Program-made: the position numbers and the translations under genes
Notes under the pieces: generated by a model
The model's input: the letters and a program-made list of their open reading frames with translations, nothing else
Database searches by the model: none
What the model was told of the DNA's origin: nothing
From: an uncultured Clostridia bacterium
GTDB lineage: Bacteria > Bacillota > Clostridia > Christensenellales > Borkfalkiaceae
DNA length: 64,000 nt
NCBI GenBank assembly: GCA_947625025.1
Contig: CANQMQ010000001.1
Location: forward strand, 62,001 to 126,000
Reading direction: 5' to 3'
Shown: positions 9,033 through 18,303 of the stretch, piece after piece
Layout: each line of letters begins with the position of its first letter
Position numbering within the stretch: position 1 is the stretch's first letter

Positions 9033-9803
9033 TTACATGTGCTTCTTGAACTCCGCAAAGCGGAAGTTGGGAAGTCTGCCGTCGATGTTGTCTATGAGGT
9101 CGAGGGAAAGCCCTACGCGGGCAATTTGCCCTTCTACGAGGGCGCAGTCCCCCACGCGGTCTGCCGTATGCGCATCCGAATCCACGATGAAGTGCACCCC
9201 CGTTGCGGCAACCTCTGCGAGTTGCTCATCGGTGAGGTGCTCCTTCTTGGCATTGAGTTCGATATAGGTGCCGTAATCACGGCAACACTTGGCGACCTCT
9301 ACGGGGTCCGCAAAGGCGAGGAAGTTGAGGTGGGAGATGGCGTCGAGCGGGTTCTTCTCGACGGCATTGATGTACGCCCGCGTCGTATCCCGAATGAGGG
9401 ATTGGGAGGGCTTCAAATGGAGATTGCGCAGGTGCCAACCCCGCCAGCCCAATTTGCGGTCTGAAAAGTGCTCGTAATGCACCACGATGTGGATGCCTGC
9501 GAGGTAGACATCGAAGTTCTCATAATCGGCTTTTTCGAGGTCGCACAGCCCCGAAATGCCGCGGATGTTGCTCTCGATGCCCACGAGTACGTCAACCCCC
9601 GTCTCCTTCGAAGCTTCCCTGCATTCCCGCACGAGGGAGGGAACTTCCTTTCTCTTGAGCCCGAGGTAGGTATGCGAGAAGCCGTGGTCGGTGATGGCGA
9701 TTTGTTTGAGGCCAAGCTCGGCCGCACGGGTCGCGTTTTCAAGTACCGTGTTCTTGCCGTGTGAATACGGCGTATGCGTATGATAATCAGCCGTGAGTTT
9801 CAT
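9033..9803 (-). CDS. PHP-domain metal-dependent phosphoesterase
   Basis: A 256-residue stand-alone PHP protein with ligands visible as DYHTHTPYSHGK (H8, H10), ITDHGF, GIESN, the central AGIHIVVHYEH and the C-terminal FIVDSDAH. This is the YcdX/HisPP-like putative phosphatase group. It is not clearly a histidinol phosphatase, since no his genes are near. It sits between murB and whiA with a 9-nt gap from the murB stop. The physiological substrate is unknown. Confidence 0.82.
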   Translation of the reverse strand: MKLTADYHTHTPYSHGKNTVLENATRAAELGLKQIAITDHGFSHTYLGLKRKEVPSLVRECREASKETGVDVLVGIESNIRGISGLCDLEKADYENFDVYLAGIHIVVHYEHFSDRKLGWRGWHLRNLHLKPSQSLIRDTTRAYINAVEKNPLDAISHLNFLAFADPVEVAKCCRDYGTYIELNAKKEHLTDEQLAEVAATGVHFIVDSDAHTADRVGDCALVEGQIARVGLSLDLIDNIDGRLPNFRFAEFKKHM

Positions 9804-9812
9804 TGTTTTACC

Positions 9813-10706
9813 CTATGTAGATGGGGGGAGCCGCCTGATTTCTTCCCTTAAGAGGACCCCCGTCCGTTCGAATACTCTATTTTTTACGAGGCCGATGAGG
9901 GTTGAAATCTCCCCTGCCGTAGCCCCGCTGTTGATAATAAAATTGGCATGCCTTTGGGAGACATATGCCCCGCCCACGGAGAGCCCCTTGAGGCCGCAAC
10001 CGTCGATGAGCGCCCCCGCCGATTTTCCTTCGGGGTTGACGAATACGCACCCCATGCTCCGCCCTTTGGGAAGGTGGGCGCGGCGGGCCGCGTAGTACGC
10101 CGTCCTCGCCTCGATTTCGCGGCGTTCCCGCCTCTCCAAGCGGAAGATAGCGCCCGTCACCGCAATTCCCTCGAGGAATACGCTCCGCTTTTCGGAAAAG
10201 TTACACTCCGAAAGTGAGAAGGCCTTGATGCGGAAGTCCCTTGTGACGCCCACTACTTCGGAGACACAATCGGAGATGTGCCTTCCGTTGACGCCCGCGT
10301 TCATCGCCACGGCGCCGCCCACGCTTGCGGGAATGCCCGTCAAAAATTCGAGGCCGCCAAGCCCCTCATTCCTTGCAAAGCGGCAGAGCGCACCTGCGGT
10401 GACGCCCGCACCCGCGTAGATGAAATCGCCCATCTTTTTGAGCTCCTTCATGCGGGAAAACCGCACCACGACGCCCGAATACGGCTCATCCCGCGGAAGG
10501 ACGTTTGCCCCCACCCCCAAAAAGAGATAGGGAATGCCGTATCCATTGCATATTTGCAGGAGGGTTACGAGCTCGCTTTCATCCTTCGGCATGGCGGAGA
10601 GGCGGGCTTCTCCCCCGCAACCTATGGTGGTGTGGCGGGCAAAGGAGAAGGGCTCCTCAAGGGTGATGGAGGGCAGCTCCCGCGAAATGAGTGCAGAAAC
10701 CGCCAA
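9813..10706 (-). CDS. murB: UDP-N-acetylenolpyruvoylglucosamine reductase
   Basis: FAD enzyme that reduces UDP-GlcNAc-enolpyruvate to UDP-MurNAc in peptidoglycan synthesis. Motifs seen are HTTIGCGG, the FAD-binding LGVGANVLPRD, LEFLTGIPASVGGAVAMNAGVNG, GRSMGCVFVNPEG and HANFIINSG. The open frame extends to TTG 10751, but TTG 10706 has AGGAG 8 nt upstream and gives an N-terminus of normal length (297 residues). The extra codons would also cover a promoter-like TTGAAA-17-TAAAAT. First gene of the murB-PHP-whiA-dnaE run. Confidence 0.93.
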   Translation of the reverse strand: MAVSALISRELPSITLEEPFSFARHTTIGCGGEARLSAMPKDESELVTLLQICNGYGIPYLFLGVGANVLPRDEPYSGVVVRFSRMKELKKMGDFIYAGAGVTAGALCRFARNEGLGGLEFLTGIPASVGGAVAMNAGVNGRHISDCVSEVVGVTRDFRIKAFSLSECNFSEKRSVFLEGIAVTGAIFRLERRERREIEARTAYYAARRAHLPKGRSMGCVFVNPEGKSAGALIDGCGLKGLSVGGAYVSQRHANFIINSGATAGEISTLIGLVKNRVFERTGVLLREEIRRLPPST

Positions 10707-10722
10707 GTTACATTCTCCTGTT

Positions 10723-10751
10723 ATTTTATCACGTTTCATTTCTTTTTTCAA
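10723..10751 (-). promoter_or_regulatory. Possible murB promoter
   Basis: Minus-strand TTGAAA (10746-10751), 17 nt, TAAAAT (10723-10728). The start point would fall near 10716, on the edge of the AGGAG at 10715-10719. Either the leader is extremely short or the true promoter lies further upstream. Confidence 0.45.
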
Positions 10752-11012
10752 TGGTTTTGGGAAATTTTTGAAAACTTTTTCGGTGGCCCTTTTAAGGCCC
10801 CATGCCCCTCCCCATTCTATGCCGTTTTCTTATTTGAAGTACCCGCTCAGGTTACGATGAAGAGGGGCGCAATACTTAGCGCCCCTCCCGTCTCTTCAAA
10901 AGCAATTCTTCCGAAGAGACTTCTATTTACAAGCGGCAATGCCGCTGTAACCGTAATTTGCCCTATGATAAAATTTTTATACAAAAGGAGGGCGAAACCG
11001 CCCTCCCCTTTC
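10752..11012. other. Gene-free stretch with four strong inverted repeats
   Basis: Between murB and the DUF1540 gene I see no convincing coding frame. It holds a 9-bp perfect stem (10862-10870 with 10879-10887), an 8-bp perfect stem (10890-10897 with 10913-10920), a stem with one bulge (10927-10950), and an 8-bp stem at 10987-11006 that serves as the DUF1540 terminator. The row of stems could be part of a structured RNA or of readthrough-blocking terminators. Confidence 0.5.
10983..11006 (-). terminator. Terminator of the DUF1540 gene
   Basis: On the minus strand an 8-bp stem, GGAGGGCG with CGCCCTCC (loop GTTT), is followed by TTTTGT. It lies 6 nt after the DUF1540 stop codon. Confidence 0.75.
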
Positions 11013-11168
11013 TTACTTGCGCCTCTCGTAACTATCGCAACAGGTGCAGTGCTCGCAATCACAGGTGTTGCCCACATGGATCTTATCGAGCATGCAGTTC
11101 ATGCCGTCGCGGTTAAACCTGCATTCGGTTACGCCGCAAGAAACGCCGCAATTCATATCCCGTTCCAT
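11013..11168 (-). CDS. DUF1540 cysteine-rich small protein
   Basis: A 51-residue protein with ten cysteines (C7, 11, 16, 25, 36, 38, 41, 43, 44 among them). It contains the DUF1540 core CGVTECRFNRDGMNC followed by IHVG. The Cys pattern suggests metal binding; no function is established. ATG 11168 has AAGGAGGGG 3-8 nt upstream, much better than the long upstream reading of the same frame, which would cross the rplI promoter. A terminator follows directly, so it is probably monocistronic and divergent from rplI. Confidence 0.85.
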   Translation of the reverse strand: MERDMNCGVSCGVTECRFNRDGMNCMLDKIHVGNTCDCEHCTCCDSYERRK

Positions 11169-11214
11169 ATGCCCCTCCTTCTTTTTCAGTATTACCTTTT
11201 TCCCGAAAAATATC

Positions 11215-11243
11215 TTGACAAACGGCATGAAATCCTGTAAAAT
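11215..11243 (+). promoter_or_regulatory. rplI promoter
   Basis: TTGACA (11215-11220), 17 nt, TAAAAT (11238-11243), then AAAGGAGG at 11251-11258 before the rplI ATG. Confidence 0.8.
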
Positions 11244-11264
11244 ATTTCCAAAAGGAGGTTCCCC

Positions 11265-11711
11265 ATGAAAGTTATATTGAAGGCAGACGTAAAAGGTACG
11301 GGTAAAAAGGGAGACATCGTAGACGTTTCGGATGGGTTTGCCAAAAACTTTCTCCTTCGCCGCGGCCTTGCAGAGATCGCTACCGCAAGCGGCGTCAACG
11401 AAATCGAGCAACAGAGAAGTGCAGACGCCTTCCACAAGGCAGAGACGGAGAAGGCCCTAAGAGAGCTTGCGGCACAGGTGAACGGGACGATGGTCACCGT
11501 CTCCATCCGCACGGGCAAGAACGGAAAGGTGTTCGGCTCCGTCACGAGTGAAAAGATAGCCTCCGCCCTCCTCGCGCTCGGCTATGAGGTCGATAAGAAG
11601 CGCATCGTCACGAAGGAAGCGTTGAAGGCGGTCGGCGTCTACGATGCCGAGGTCCGCTTCATGGAAGGCGTCGTCGCCAAAATTAAGGTGAACGTCGTCC
11701 CCGCAGAATAA
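11265..11711 (+). CDS. rplI: 50S ribosomal protein L9
   Basis: A 148-residue L9 with the N-terminal 23S-rRNA-binding domain signature GKKGDIVDVSDGFAKNFLLR, a long charged connecting helix (about 40-75), and the C-terminal domain (GKVFGSVTSEKIASAL). Length matches the family. It stands alone with its own promoter and a bidirectional terminator, rather than in the rpsF-ssb-rpsR-rplI operon found in some relatives. Confidence 0.97.
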   Translation: MKVILKADVKGTGKKGDIVDVSDGFAKNFLLRRGLAEIATASGVNEIEQQRSADAFHKAETEKALRELAAQVNGTMVTVSIRTGKNGKVFGSVTSEKIASALLALGYEVDKKRIVTKEALKAVGVYDAEVRFMEGVVAKIKVNVVPAE

Positions 11712-11727
11712 TTTGATTGTAACAAAA

Positions 11728-11763
11728 GGAGCGTCGCTATATGAGCGACGCTCTTCTTTCTGC
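11728..11763. terminator. Bidirectional terminator between rplI and adhE
   Basis: A 9-bp perfect stem, AGCGTCGCT (11730-11738) with AGCGACGCT (11744-11752), is followed by CTTCTTTCT on the plus strand and by CCTTTTGTT on the minus strand. It lies between two convergent genes. Confidence 0.8.
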
Positions 11764-11790
11764 TATTATTATGCGTGGCATAGTACTATT
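11762..11790 (-). repeat. Post-stop palindromic element, copy 1 (after adhE)
   Basis: Minus-strand AGTACTATGCCACGCATAAT, beginning 12-15 nt after the adhE stop. The same AGTACTATGC core follows the stops of the ygjP-like gene and typA. Here the three central bases read CAC rather than GTG. Confidence 0.6.
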
Positions 11791-11799
11791 CAAACGGCC

Positions 11800-14406
11800 T
11801 TATTTCCCGTAATATGCCCTCAAATACATGTTCTTTATCTCGGAAATGAGCGGGTAACGGGGGTTGGCGCCCGTGCACTGGTCGTCGAAGGCGTCCTCAG
11901 ACATTTGGTCGAGCCTTGCAAGGAACTCCTCTTCGGTAAACTTGCCTTCAAGCGCTTCTTGAATGGTTGCGGGAAGCCCTAACGTGCGCTGAAGTTCCTT
12001 GAGCTTTGCAATGAGTGCCTCCACGAGCGCCGCATCGTCCTTCCCCTTGCACCCCAAATAGCGGGCGGCATCGGCATATCTTGCCCGTGCCTGCGGGTAG
12101 GCATATTGCGGGAAAGTGCCCATCTTTGCGGGGGCCTCTGCACTGTTGAATCTTATCACCTCTTCGAGCAGGAGGGAATTTGCAACGCCGTGCGCGATGT
12201 GGAAATAGGAGCCGAGCTTGTGCGCCATCGAGTGGCAGACACCGAGGAAGGCATTGGCAAACGCCATGCCCGCCATCGTGGCTGCGTTTGCGACCCGTTC
12301 CCGTGCCTCCACATCGTGCCCCCCGTTCCGGTAGGCGCTCGGAAGGTAGGTAAAGAGAAGTTTGAGCGCTTCCTTCGCGATGCCGTTGGTAAAGTCGGTT
12401 GCCATGACGGAGGCAATTGCCTCGAGGCTGTGGGATACGGCATCGATCCCGGAGGCCGCCGTGAGCCCCTTGGGGATATCGAGCATGAGGTCGGCATCGA
12501 CGATGGCGACGTCGGGCATGAGTTCGTAATCGGCGAGCGGGTACTTCGTGCCCGTGCTCTCATCGGTAATGACGGCAAACGGCGTCACCTCGCTCCCCGT
12601 GCCTGCCGTGGTGGGAATGGCGACAAAGAGCGCCTTTTCACCCATGTGCGGGAAATGGTAGACCCGCTTGCGGATATCCGAGAAGCGCATCGCCATATCT
12701 TCGAAGCTGACTTCTGGGTGTTCGTAGAGCACCCACATGATCTTTGCGGCATCCATCGGGGAACCGCCGCCCACCGCGATAATGACGTCGGGTGCGAATT
12801 CGCGCATCGCCTTCACCCCCTCGTTGGCACAGGCGAGCGTAGGATCGGGGGTTACATTGAAGAAGGTGGCATGCGTGATGCCCTGCTCATCGAGGATATT
12901 CGTGATTTTGCGGGCAAATCCGCTCTCGAAGAGGAATTTATCGGTGACGACAAACGCCTTCTTCTTGTGATACTCCGCCCCCAACTCCTTGAGCGCTACG
13001 GGCAGACAGCCGCGCTTGAAATAGACCTTTTCGGGTGCCCTGAACCAAAGCATGTTTTCCCTCCTCTCCGCAATCGTCTTGATATTCAAAAGGTGCTTTA
13101 CGCCTACGTTTTCGGAAACCGAATTCCCCCCCCACGAGCCACAGCCGAGCGTGAGTGACGGCGTAAATTTGAAATTATAGAGGTCGCCGATGCCCCCATG
13201 CGAGGAGGGCGTGTTGACGACGATACGGCAGGTCTTCATCACACTGCGGAAGTATGCAAGGCGGTCTCTTCCCGTATCCGTATCAATATAGATGGAAGAG
13301 GTGTGCCCGAGGCCGCCGTCGCGGATGAGGCGGTCTGCCTTGGCTACGGCATCCTCAAAGCTCTCCGCACGGTACATCGCGAGCACGGGAGAGAGCTTTT
13401 CGTGGGCGAAGCCCTCCGAATAATCGACGCTCTCCACTTCCCCGACGAGCACCCTCGTCCCCTCGGGCGCCTTGAACCCCGCAAGCTCCGCAATGACGGA
13501 GGCGGGCTGGCCCACGATACGGGAATTGAGGGCGCCGTTGATGATCATCGTCTTTCTGAGCTTATCGGTCTCTTCGGGGGTGAGAATATATGCCCCGCGG
13601 AGCTTCATCTCCTCCTTGAAGGCATCGTAGACCTCCTTCATCACAATGACCGATTGCTCGGAGGCGCAGATCATGCCGTTATCGAACGTCTTGGAATGCA
13701 AGATGGAAGAGACGGCGAGGCGGATATCCGCGCTCTCATCAATGACTGCGGGGGTATTGCCCGCGCCCACACCCAGGGCGGGCTTGCCCGAGGAATACGC
13801 GGCCTTCACCATGCCGGGGCCGCCCGTTGCCAAGATCATATCCGCTTCCCGCATGATGATGCCGGAGAGCGGCACGGTGGGCTGATCGATCCAACCGATG
13901 ATATCTTCGGGAGCACCTGCCTTGACCGCCGCTTCGAGGACGATCTTTGCCGCGGCGATCGTGCTCTTCTTGGCACGGGGATGCGGGGAGATGATGAGCC
14001 CGTTCCTTGTCTTGAGGCAGAGAAGGCACTTGAAGATGGCGGTCGAAGTGGGATTGGTCGTAGGAATGATGGCGGCAATGACGCCGATGGGCTCCGCGAT
14101 GCGGGTGTAGCCGTAGCTCTCGTCGTGTTCAATGACGCCGCACGTCTTGGTATCCTTATAGGCGTTGTAAATATATTCGGAGGCGTACTGATTTTTAATG
14201 ACCTTGTCCTCCACGACGCCCATCCCCGTCTCCTCCACCGCAAGTTTTGCGAGCGGGATACGGGCCTTGTTTGCCGCCATCGCGGCACGGTAGAAAATCT
14301 CATCTACCTGCTCCTGCGTATAGGTGGAAAACTTCTCCTGCGCCGCACGGACGCGGGCAAGCAGCTGATTGAGCGATTCCTCATCGCGGACCTCAAAGTC
14401 CTTCAT
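11800..14406 (-). CDS. adhE: Bifunctional acetaldehyde-CoA/alcohol dehydrogenase
   Basis: An 868-residue fusion. The N-terminal half is a CoA-acylating aldehyde dehydrogenase (catalytic Cys in NGMICASEQS; PIGVIAAIIPTTNPTST for NAD/CoA binding). The C-terminal half is an iron alcohol dehydrogenase (GGSPMDAAKIMWV, then metal ligands in CHSMAHKLGSYFHIAHG). It turns acetyl-CoA into ethanol and regenerates NAD+ during fermentation; the active form is the spirosome filament. Monocistronic, with a consensus promoter and terminator. Redox control (Rex) would be expected, but I could not find a convincing Rex site. Confidence 0.97.
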   Translation of the reverse strand: MKDFEVRDEESLNQLLARVRAAQEKFSTYTQEQVDEIFYRAAMAANKARIPLAKLAVEETGMGVVEDKVIKNQYASEYIYNAYKDTKTCGVIEHDESYGYTRIAEPIGVIAAIIPTTNPTSTAIFKCLLCLKTRNGLIISPHPRAKKSTIAAAKIVLEAAVKAGAPEDIIGWIDQPTVPLSGIIMREADMILATGGPGMVKAAYSSGKPALGVGAGNTPAVIDESADIRLAVSSILHSKTFDNGMICASEQSVIVMKEVYDAFKEEMKLRGAYILTPEETDKLRKTMIINGALNSRIVGQPASVIAELAGFKAPEGTRVLVGEVESVDYSEGFAHEKLSPVLAMYRAESFEDAVAKADRLIRDGGLGHTSSIYIDTDTGRDRLAYFRSVMKTCRIVVNTPSSHGGIGDLYNFKFTPSLTLGCGSWGGNSVSENVGVKHLLNIKTIAERRENMLWFRAPEKVYFKRGCLPVALKELGAEYHKKKAFVVTDKFLFESGFARKITNILDEQGITHATFFNVTPDPTLACANEGVKAMREFAPDVIIAVGGGSPMDAAKIMWVLYEHPEVSFEDMAMRFSDIRKRVYHFPHMGEKALFVAIPTTAGTGSEVTPFAVITDESTGTKYPLADYELMPDVAIVDADLMLDIPKGLTAASGIDAVSHSLEAIASVMATDFTNGIAKEALKLLFTYLPSAYRNGGHDVEARERVANAATMAGMAFANAFLGVCHSMAHKLGSYFHIAHGVANSLLLEEVIRFNSAEAPAKMGTFPQYAYPQARARYADAARYLGCKGKDDAALVEALIAKLKELQRTLGLPATIQEALEGKFTEEEFLARLDQMSEDAFDDQCTGANPRYPLISEIKNMYLRAYYGK

Positions 14407-14434
14407 GGCATTCCTCCCTTCGTTTCCTAATCAA

Positions 14435-14463
14435 ATTATAGCGATTCTTCCGAAAAATGTCAA
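14435..14463 (-). promoter_or_regulatory. adhE promoter
   Basis: Minus-strand TTGACA (14458-14463), 17 nt, TATAAT (14435-14440): full consensus, about 29 nt upstream of the ATG. Confidence 0.85.
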
Positions 14464-14479
14464 CGGCCTTACGGCATTT

Positions 14480-14512
14480 TTTGAACAAAGGACGGCATAA
14501 ATCAGCCGTCCT
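14480..14512 (-). terminator. valS terminator
   Basis: Stem AGGACGGC (14489-14496) with GCCGTCCT (14505-14512), followed on the minus strand by TTGTTC. It lies 9 nt past the valS stop. The U-tract is poor. Confidence 0.6.
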
Positions 14513-14520
14513 TCGATGGT

Positions 14521-17148
14521 TCAAAGCGATGCAAGTTGAAGCTCTAACTTTTGCTTCATTTCAAGGAACTTCTGTTTTTTGGCGCGCTCGTCCTCGACGA
14601 GCTTCTTGGGCGCCTTCATCACGAAGTTTGCATTGGAGAGCTTGCCCTCCGCACGGGCAATTTCCCCTTCCACTCGCTCGAGTTCCTTCCGGAGGCGGGC
14701 ACGTTCCTCTTCGATGTTCACGAGTTCGCCGAGCGGCACAAAGATATGTGCGGCCTCAGTGACCTGCGAAACCGTCTTTTCCCCTGCCTCGGCGCCGCTC
14801 TCCACGAAGTCGATCTCGCTCGCACCCGCAAGGCGGAGGATGGCGCCCTTGTTTACGGTAAACAGCCGTTTGCTCTCCGTAACGAGGTAGAGGTGCACCT
14901 TCTTGGCGGGCGGACAGTTGACCGAAGTCTTGATGGCGCGCACCGCCTTGATGAGGTTTATGACGCCCTCAAACGACTTCGCCTCTTCCTTATAGGCAAG
15001 TTTGGAATCGTAACGGGGATAGTCCGCCGTAATAATTCTTCCCTCCACCCCGGGGAGATAGCCGTACAGTTCCTCCGTCACGAACGGAATGAACGGGTGC
15101 AGCAGTTTTAAGGTGTTGGAGAGCACATAGAGCAGCACACAGAGGGTGGATCTCTTCTTCTCGGGGTCGTTGCCGTACAGGGCGGGCTTGGAGAGCTCGA
15201 TGTACCAATCGCAGAAATCATTCCACGTGAAGTCGCAAATTTTATCTGCGGCGATGCCCAAATCATATTTACGGAGGGCGAGCGTGGCTTCCTTGACGGT
15301 TGCCATCAGGCGGGAGATGATCCAACGGTCTGCGGGTTGCAGTTTGACCGCCTTCAAATCGGTGGGTACCTTGCTATCCCCCACATTCATGAGCACGAAG
15401 CGCGAGGCATTCCAAACTTTATTGATGAAGTTGCGGGAGGCCTCCACTTTTGCCTCCGAAAATCTCGTATCGTTGCCGGGTGCGACCCCCGTAATCAGGG
15501 AGAGCCTTAAGGAATCGGCGCCGTATTTTTCGATGATCTCCAAGGGGTCTACCCCGTTCCCGAGCGATTTAGACATCTTTCTGCCCTGCTCATCCCGCAC
15601 GAGACCGTGGATAAGTACATCACGGAAGGGCACCTTGCCCGTATGGCGTATCCCCGAGAACATCATGCGCATGACCCAAAATGGAATGATATCGTACCCC
15701 GTCACGAGCACGTCCGTAGGATAGAAATAGTTGAATTCGGGGGTCTCCTCCGGCCAACCGAGGGTGGAAAACGGCCAAAGTGCGGAGGAGAACCACGTAT
15801 CGAGGACGTCCTCGTCGCGGCGGATATGTTTACTCCCGCACTTCGGGCAGACTTCGAGATCTGTCCTCGAACAGCTCTCCGCACCGCAGTCGTCGCAGTA
15901 CCACACGGGAATGCGGTGCCCCCACCAAAGTTGGCGGGAGATACACCAATCGCGGATATTTTCGAGCCAATTATAGTAAATCTTTGCAAAGCGGTCGGGG
16001 GTGAAACGGGTCTTGTTCTTCATCACGGCATCGATCGCGGGCTTCGCGAGGGGCGCCATGCGCACAAACCACTGCTTGGAGACGAGGGGCTCCACCGTGG
16101 CATGGCAACGGTAACAGTGCCCCACGTTATGGGTATGCGCCTCCACTTTGGCGAGGAGGCCGAGCTTTTCCATATCGGCTACGATGCGCTTTCTCGCCTC
16201 ATAGCGGTCGAGCCCCGCGTAGACGCCGCCCTCTTCGTTTACGGTGCCGTCGTCGTTGAGAATGCGGATGACGGGCAGGTTGTGCCGAAGCCCCACTTCG
16301 AAGTCGTTGGGATCGTGGGCGGGCGTAATTTTTACGGCACCCGTCCCGAATGCGGGGTCCACATATTCATCGGCGACGACGGGAATTTTCCTCCCGACGA
16401 GAGGAAGGGTGAGTGTCTTGCCGACGAGGGAAGTGTAGCGGGCATCGTTGGGGTGCACGGCGACTGCCGTATCCCCGAGCATGGTCTCGGGGCGGGTGGT
16501 GGCGATGGTAATGTATTCCTCCGTCCCGTCTACGGGGTAACGGAAGTGCCAGAAGTGCCCTGCATCCTCCGAGTACTCCACTTCGGCATCCGAGAGGGCC
16601 GTCTTACAGCAGGGGCACCAATTGATGATGCGGCTCCCGCGGTAGATGAGCCCCTTTTCATAGAGGCGGGCAAACGCCTCCCGCACGGCACGGGAACACC
16701 GTTCATCCATCGTGAAGGCAAGCCTATCCCAATCGCAGGAGGAACCGAGCTTCTTGAGCTGGGAGACAATTCTTCCCCCATACTGTTCCTTCCACGCCCA
16801 GGCACGCTTTAAGAATTCCTCACGCCCGAGGTTTTCCTTGGTGAGCCCTTCTTCCTTCATCTTCTCGACGATTTTGACTTCGGTCGCGATGGAGGCGTGG
16901 TCGGTGCCCGGCATCCAGAGCACGCAGTACCCCTGCATGCGCTTGAAGCGGACGACGATATCCTGCATCGTCTCATCCATCGCATGCCCGAGGTGGAGCT
17001 GGCCCGTGATGTTGGGCGGGGGCATCATTACCGTAAACGGCACTTTGTTCTGATCGATCTCCGCGTGGAAGCACTTGTTTTGCTCCCAATCCGCGTAGAT
17101 CCTATCCTCAAAGTCGCGTGGGTTATATGTTGTCTTGATCTCTTTCAT
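14521..17148 (-). CDS. valS: Valyl-tRNA synthetase
   Basis: An 875-residue class I synthetase that charges tRNA-Val. HIGH motif in [19 protein letters not shown] in [14 protein letters not shown], an editing (CP1) domain containing [10 protein letters not shown], an anticodon-binding domain, and the C-terminal coiled-coil arm (last ~65 residues, charged helix ending in LELQLASL). Length is normal. The leader is about 50 nt, too short for a T-box. It is divergent from the ABC substrate-binding gene. Confidence 0.98.
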   Translation of the reverse strand: MKEIKTTYNPRDFEDRIYADWEQNKCFHAEIDQNKVPFTVMMPPPNITGQLHLGHAMDETMQDIVVRFKRMQGYCVLWMPGTDHASIATEVKIVEKMKEEGLTKENLGREEFLKRAWAWKEQYGGRIVSQLKKLGSSCDWDRLAFTMDERCSRAVREAFARLYEKGLIYRGSRIINWCPCCKTALSDAEVEYSEDAGHFWHFRYPVDGTEEYITIATTRPETMLGDTAVAVHPNDARYTSLVGKTLTLPLVGRKIPVVADEYVDPAFGTGAVKITPAHDPNDFEVGLRHNLPVIRILNDDGTVNEEGGVYAGLDRYEARKRIVADMEKLGLLAKVEAHTHNVGHCYRCHATVEPLVSKQWFVRMAPLAKPAIDAVMKNKTRFTPDRFAKIYYNWLENIRDWCISRQLWWGHRIPVWYCDDCGAESCSRTDLEVCPKCGSKHIRRDEDVLDTWFSSALWPFSTLGWPEETPEFNYFYPTDVLVTGYDIIPFWVMRMMFSGIRHTGKVPFRDVLIHGLVRDEQGRKMSKSLGNGVDPLEIIEKYGADSLRLSLITGVAPGNDTRFSEAKVEASRNFINKVWNASRFVLMNVGDSKVPTDLKAVKLQPADRWIISRLMATVKEATLALRKYDLGIAADKICDFTWNDFCDWYIELSKPALYGNDPEKKRSTLCVLLYVLSNTLKLLHPFIPFVTEELYGYLPGVEGRIITADYPRYDSKLAYKEEAKSFEGVINLIKAVRAIKTSVNCPPAKKVHLYLVTESKRLFTVNKGAILRLAGASEIDFVESGAEAGEKTVSQVTEAAHIFVPLGELVNIEEERARLRKELERVEGEIARAEGKLSNANFVMKAPKKLVEDERAKKQKFLEMKQKLELQLASL

Positions 17149-17195
17149 GGTCTACCTTCGCCGTGCGCTCAGTCTTACATAAACGCACACTCTTA

Positions 17196-17224
17196 ATTAT
17201 AGACCTTTTTTGAACGGTTGTCAA
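17196..17224 (-). promoter_or_regulatory. valS promoter
   Basis: Minus-strand TTGACA (17219-17224), 17 nt, TATAAT (17196-17201). The opposite strand of the -35 region reads TTGTCA and could form part of the divergent promoter for the ABC operon. Confidence 0.85.
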
Positions 17225-17276
17225 TAAATCCGCCCCGCTCATAAGATATATTATTCTAATTTTCACGGAGTGAATT

Positions 17277-18275
17277 ATGAAAAAAATATTTGCAACCTTA
17301 GGAGCGCTCCTCTTTGCACTCCTTCCTCTCTCCGCCTGTGCGGAGGACGACGGCATGAAAACCATCCGTCTCAACGAAGTGACCCACTCCATCTTCTATG
17401 CTCCCCTCTACCTCGCCGATTCGCTCGGCTACTTCGAGGAGGAGAACATCAAAATCGAACTCACCAACGGCGGCGGTGCGGATGCCGTGATGGCGGCCGT
17501 GCTCTCGGGGGATGCGGACGTCGGCTTCTGCGGGCCCGAAGCAGCGCTCTACGTCGCCCTCGGCGGCATGCAGGATGTGCCCACCGTATTCGGCCAGCTC
17601 ACCAAGCGAGACGGATCCTTCCTCGTCTCGAGAAAGGACGAGGCGGATACGTTTACGTGGGAGAGCCTCAAGGGCAAGGAAATTCTCGCGGGGCGGCGCG
17701 GCGGCGTACCCGCCATGACGTTTGAATACGTTCTCCGCGAACACGGCTTCACGGACGACGATATCCACCTCAACTTCGACGTCGCCTTCAACCTCATGAC
17801 GGCGGCATTCGAGGAAGGCACTGCGGAATACTGCACGATGTTCGAACCCACCGCCTCCGAATACCAGGCTGCGGGCAAGGGATACATCGTGGCGGCCGTA
17901 GGAGAGGCGGGCGGCGAAGTACCCTACACCTCCTTCATCGCAAGGCGCTCGTGGATCGATAAGAACAAGGAGACCGTGCGCGGCTTCCTCCGTGCCATGC
18001 TGAAGGCCATCGACTACGCCCAAAAGGGAGACCCCGACGGGATGGCGGGATATCTTACCGACGCCTTCCCCTCCACCTCCCTCGATTCCCTCAAGACGAG
18101 CATCCGAAGCTATCAGCGCATCGATGCTTGGGTGACCGATATGGTACTCACCGAGCCGAGCTTCAACCGCCTGCAGGATATCATCGCATCGGCGGGCGAA
18201 CTTCCCTCCCGTGCCGATTACGGCCTGTTCATCGACAACAGCATCGTGCGGGACGTCTACCAAAGTCTCAAATAA
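17277..18275 (+). CDS. ABC transporter substrate-binding lipoprotein (NMT1/SsuA-like)
   Basis: A 332-residue extracytoplasmic solute-binding protein. It has a lipoprotein signal peptide with lipobox LSAC (Cys21), then an NMT1/THI5-like fold opening with HSIFYAPLYLADSLGYFEEE and DADVGFCGPEA. Family members bind pyrimidine precursors of thiamine, sulfonates, nitrate or similar small molecules. No TPP riboswitch or metabolic gene is adjacent, so the substrate stays open. First gene of a three-gene operon with its ATPase and permease. ATG 17277 follows CGGAG. Confidence 0.88.
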   Translation: MKKIFATLGALLFALLPLSACAEDDGMKTIRLNEVTHSIFYAPLYLADSLGYFEEENIKIELTNGGGADAVMAAVLSGDADVGFCGPEAALYVALGGMQDVPTVFGQLTKRDGSFLVSRKDEADTFTWESLKGKEILAGRRGGVPAMTFEYVLREHGFTDDDIHLNFDVAFNLMTAAFEEGTAEYCTMFEPTASEYQAAGKGYIVAAVGEAGGEVPYTSFIARRSWIDKNKETVRGFLRAMLKAIDYAQKGDPDGMAGYLTDAFPSTSLDSLKTSIRSYQRIDAWVTDMVLTEPSFNRLQDIIASAGELPSRADYGLFIDNSIVRDVYQSLK

Positions 18276-18303
18276 CGGCGGCATCCCCGCAAAGGAAACT
18301 CAT

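Noticed and set aside
10847..11077. Possible 76-codon minus-strand gene
   Set aside because: Overlaps the better supported DUF1540 gene and its terminator, and lacks a ribosome site.
11013..11435. Longer 140-residue version of the DUF1540 protein
   Set aside because: The extension crosses the rplI promoter and start; ATG 11168 has a strong AAGGAGG site and matches the family.
17149..17276. T-box riboswitch upstream of valS
   Set aside because: Only about 40 nt separate the mapped-by-eye promoter from the ATG, and no T-box or specifier stem is seen.
17225..17276. TPP riboswitch before the ABC operon
   Set aside because: The leader is short and lacks the conserved CUGAGA and related segments.
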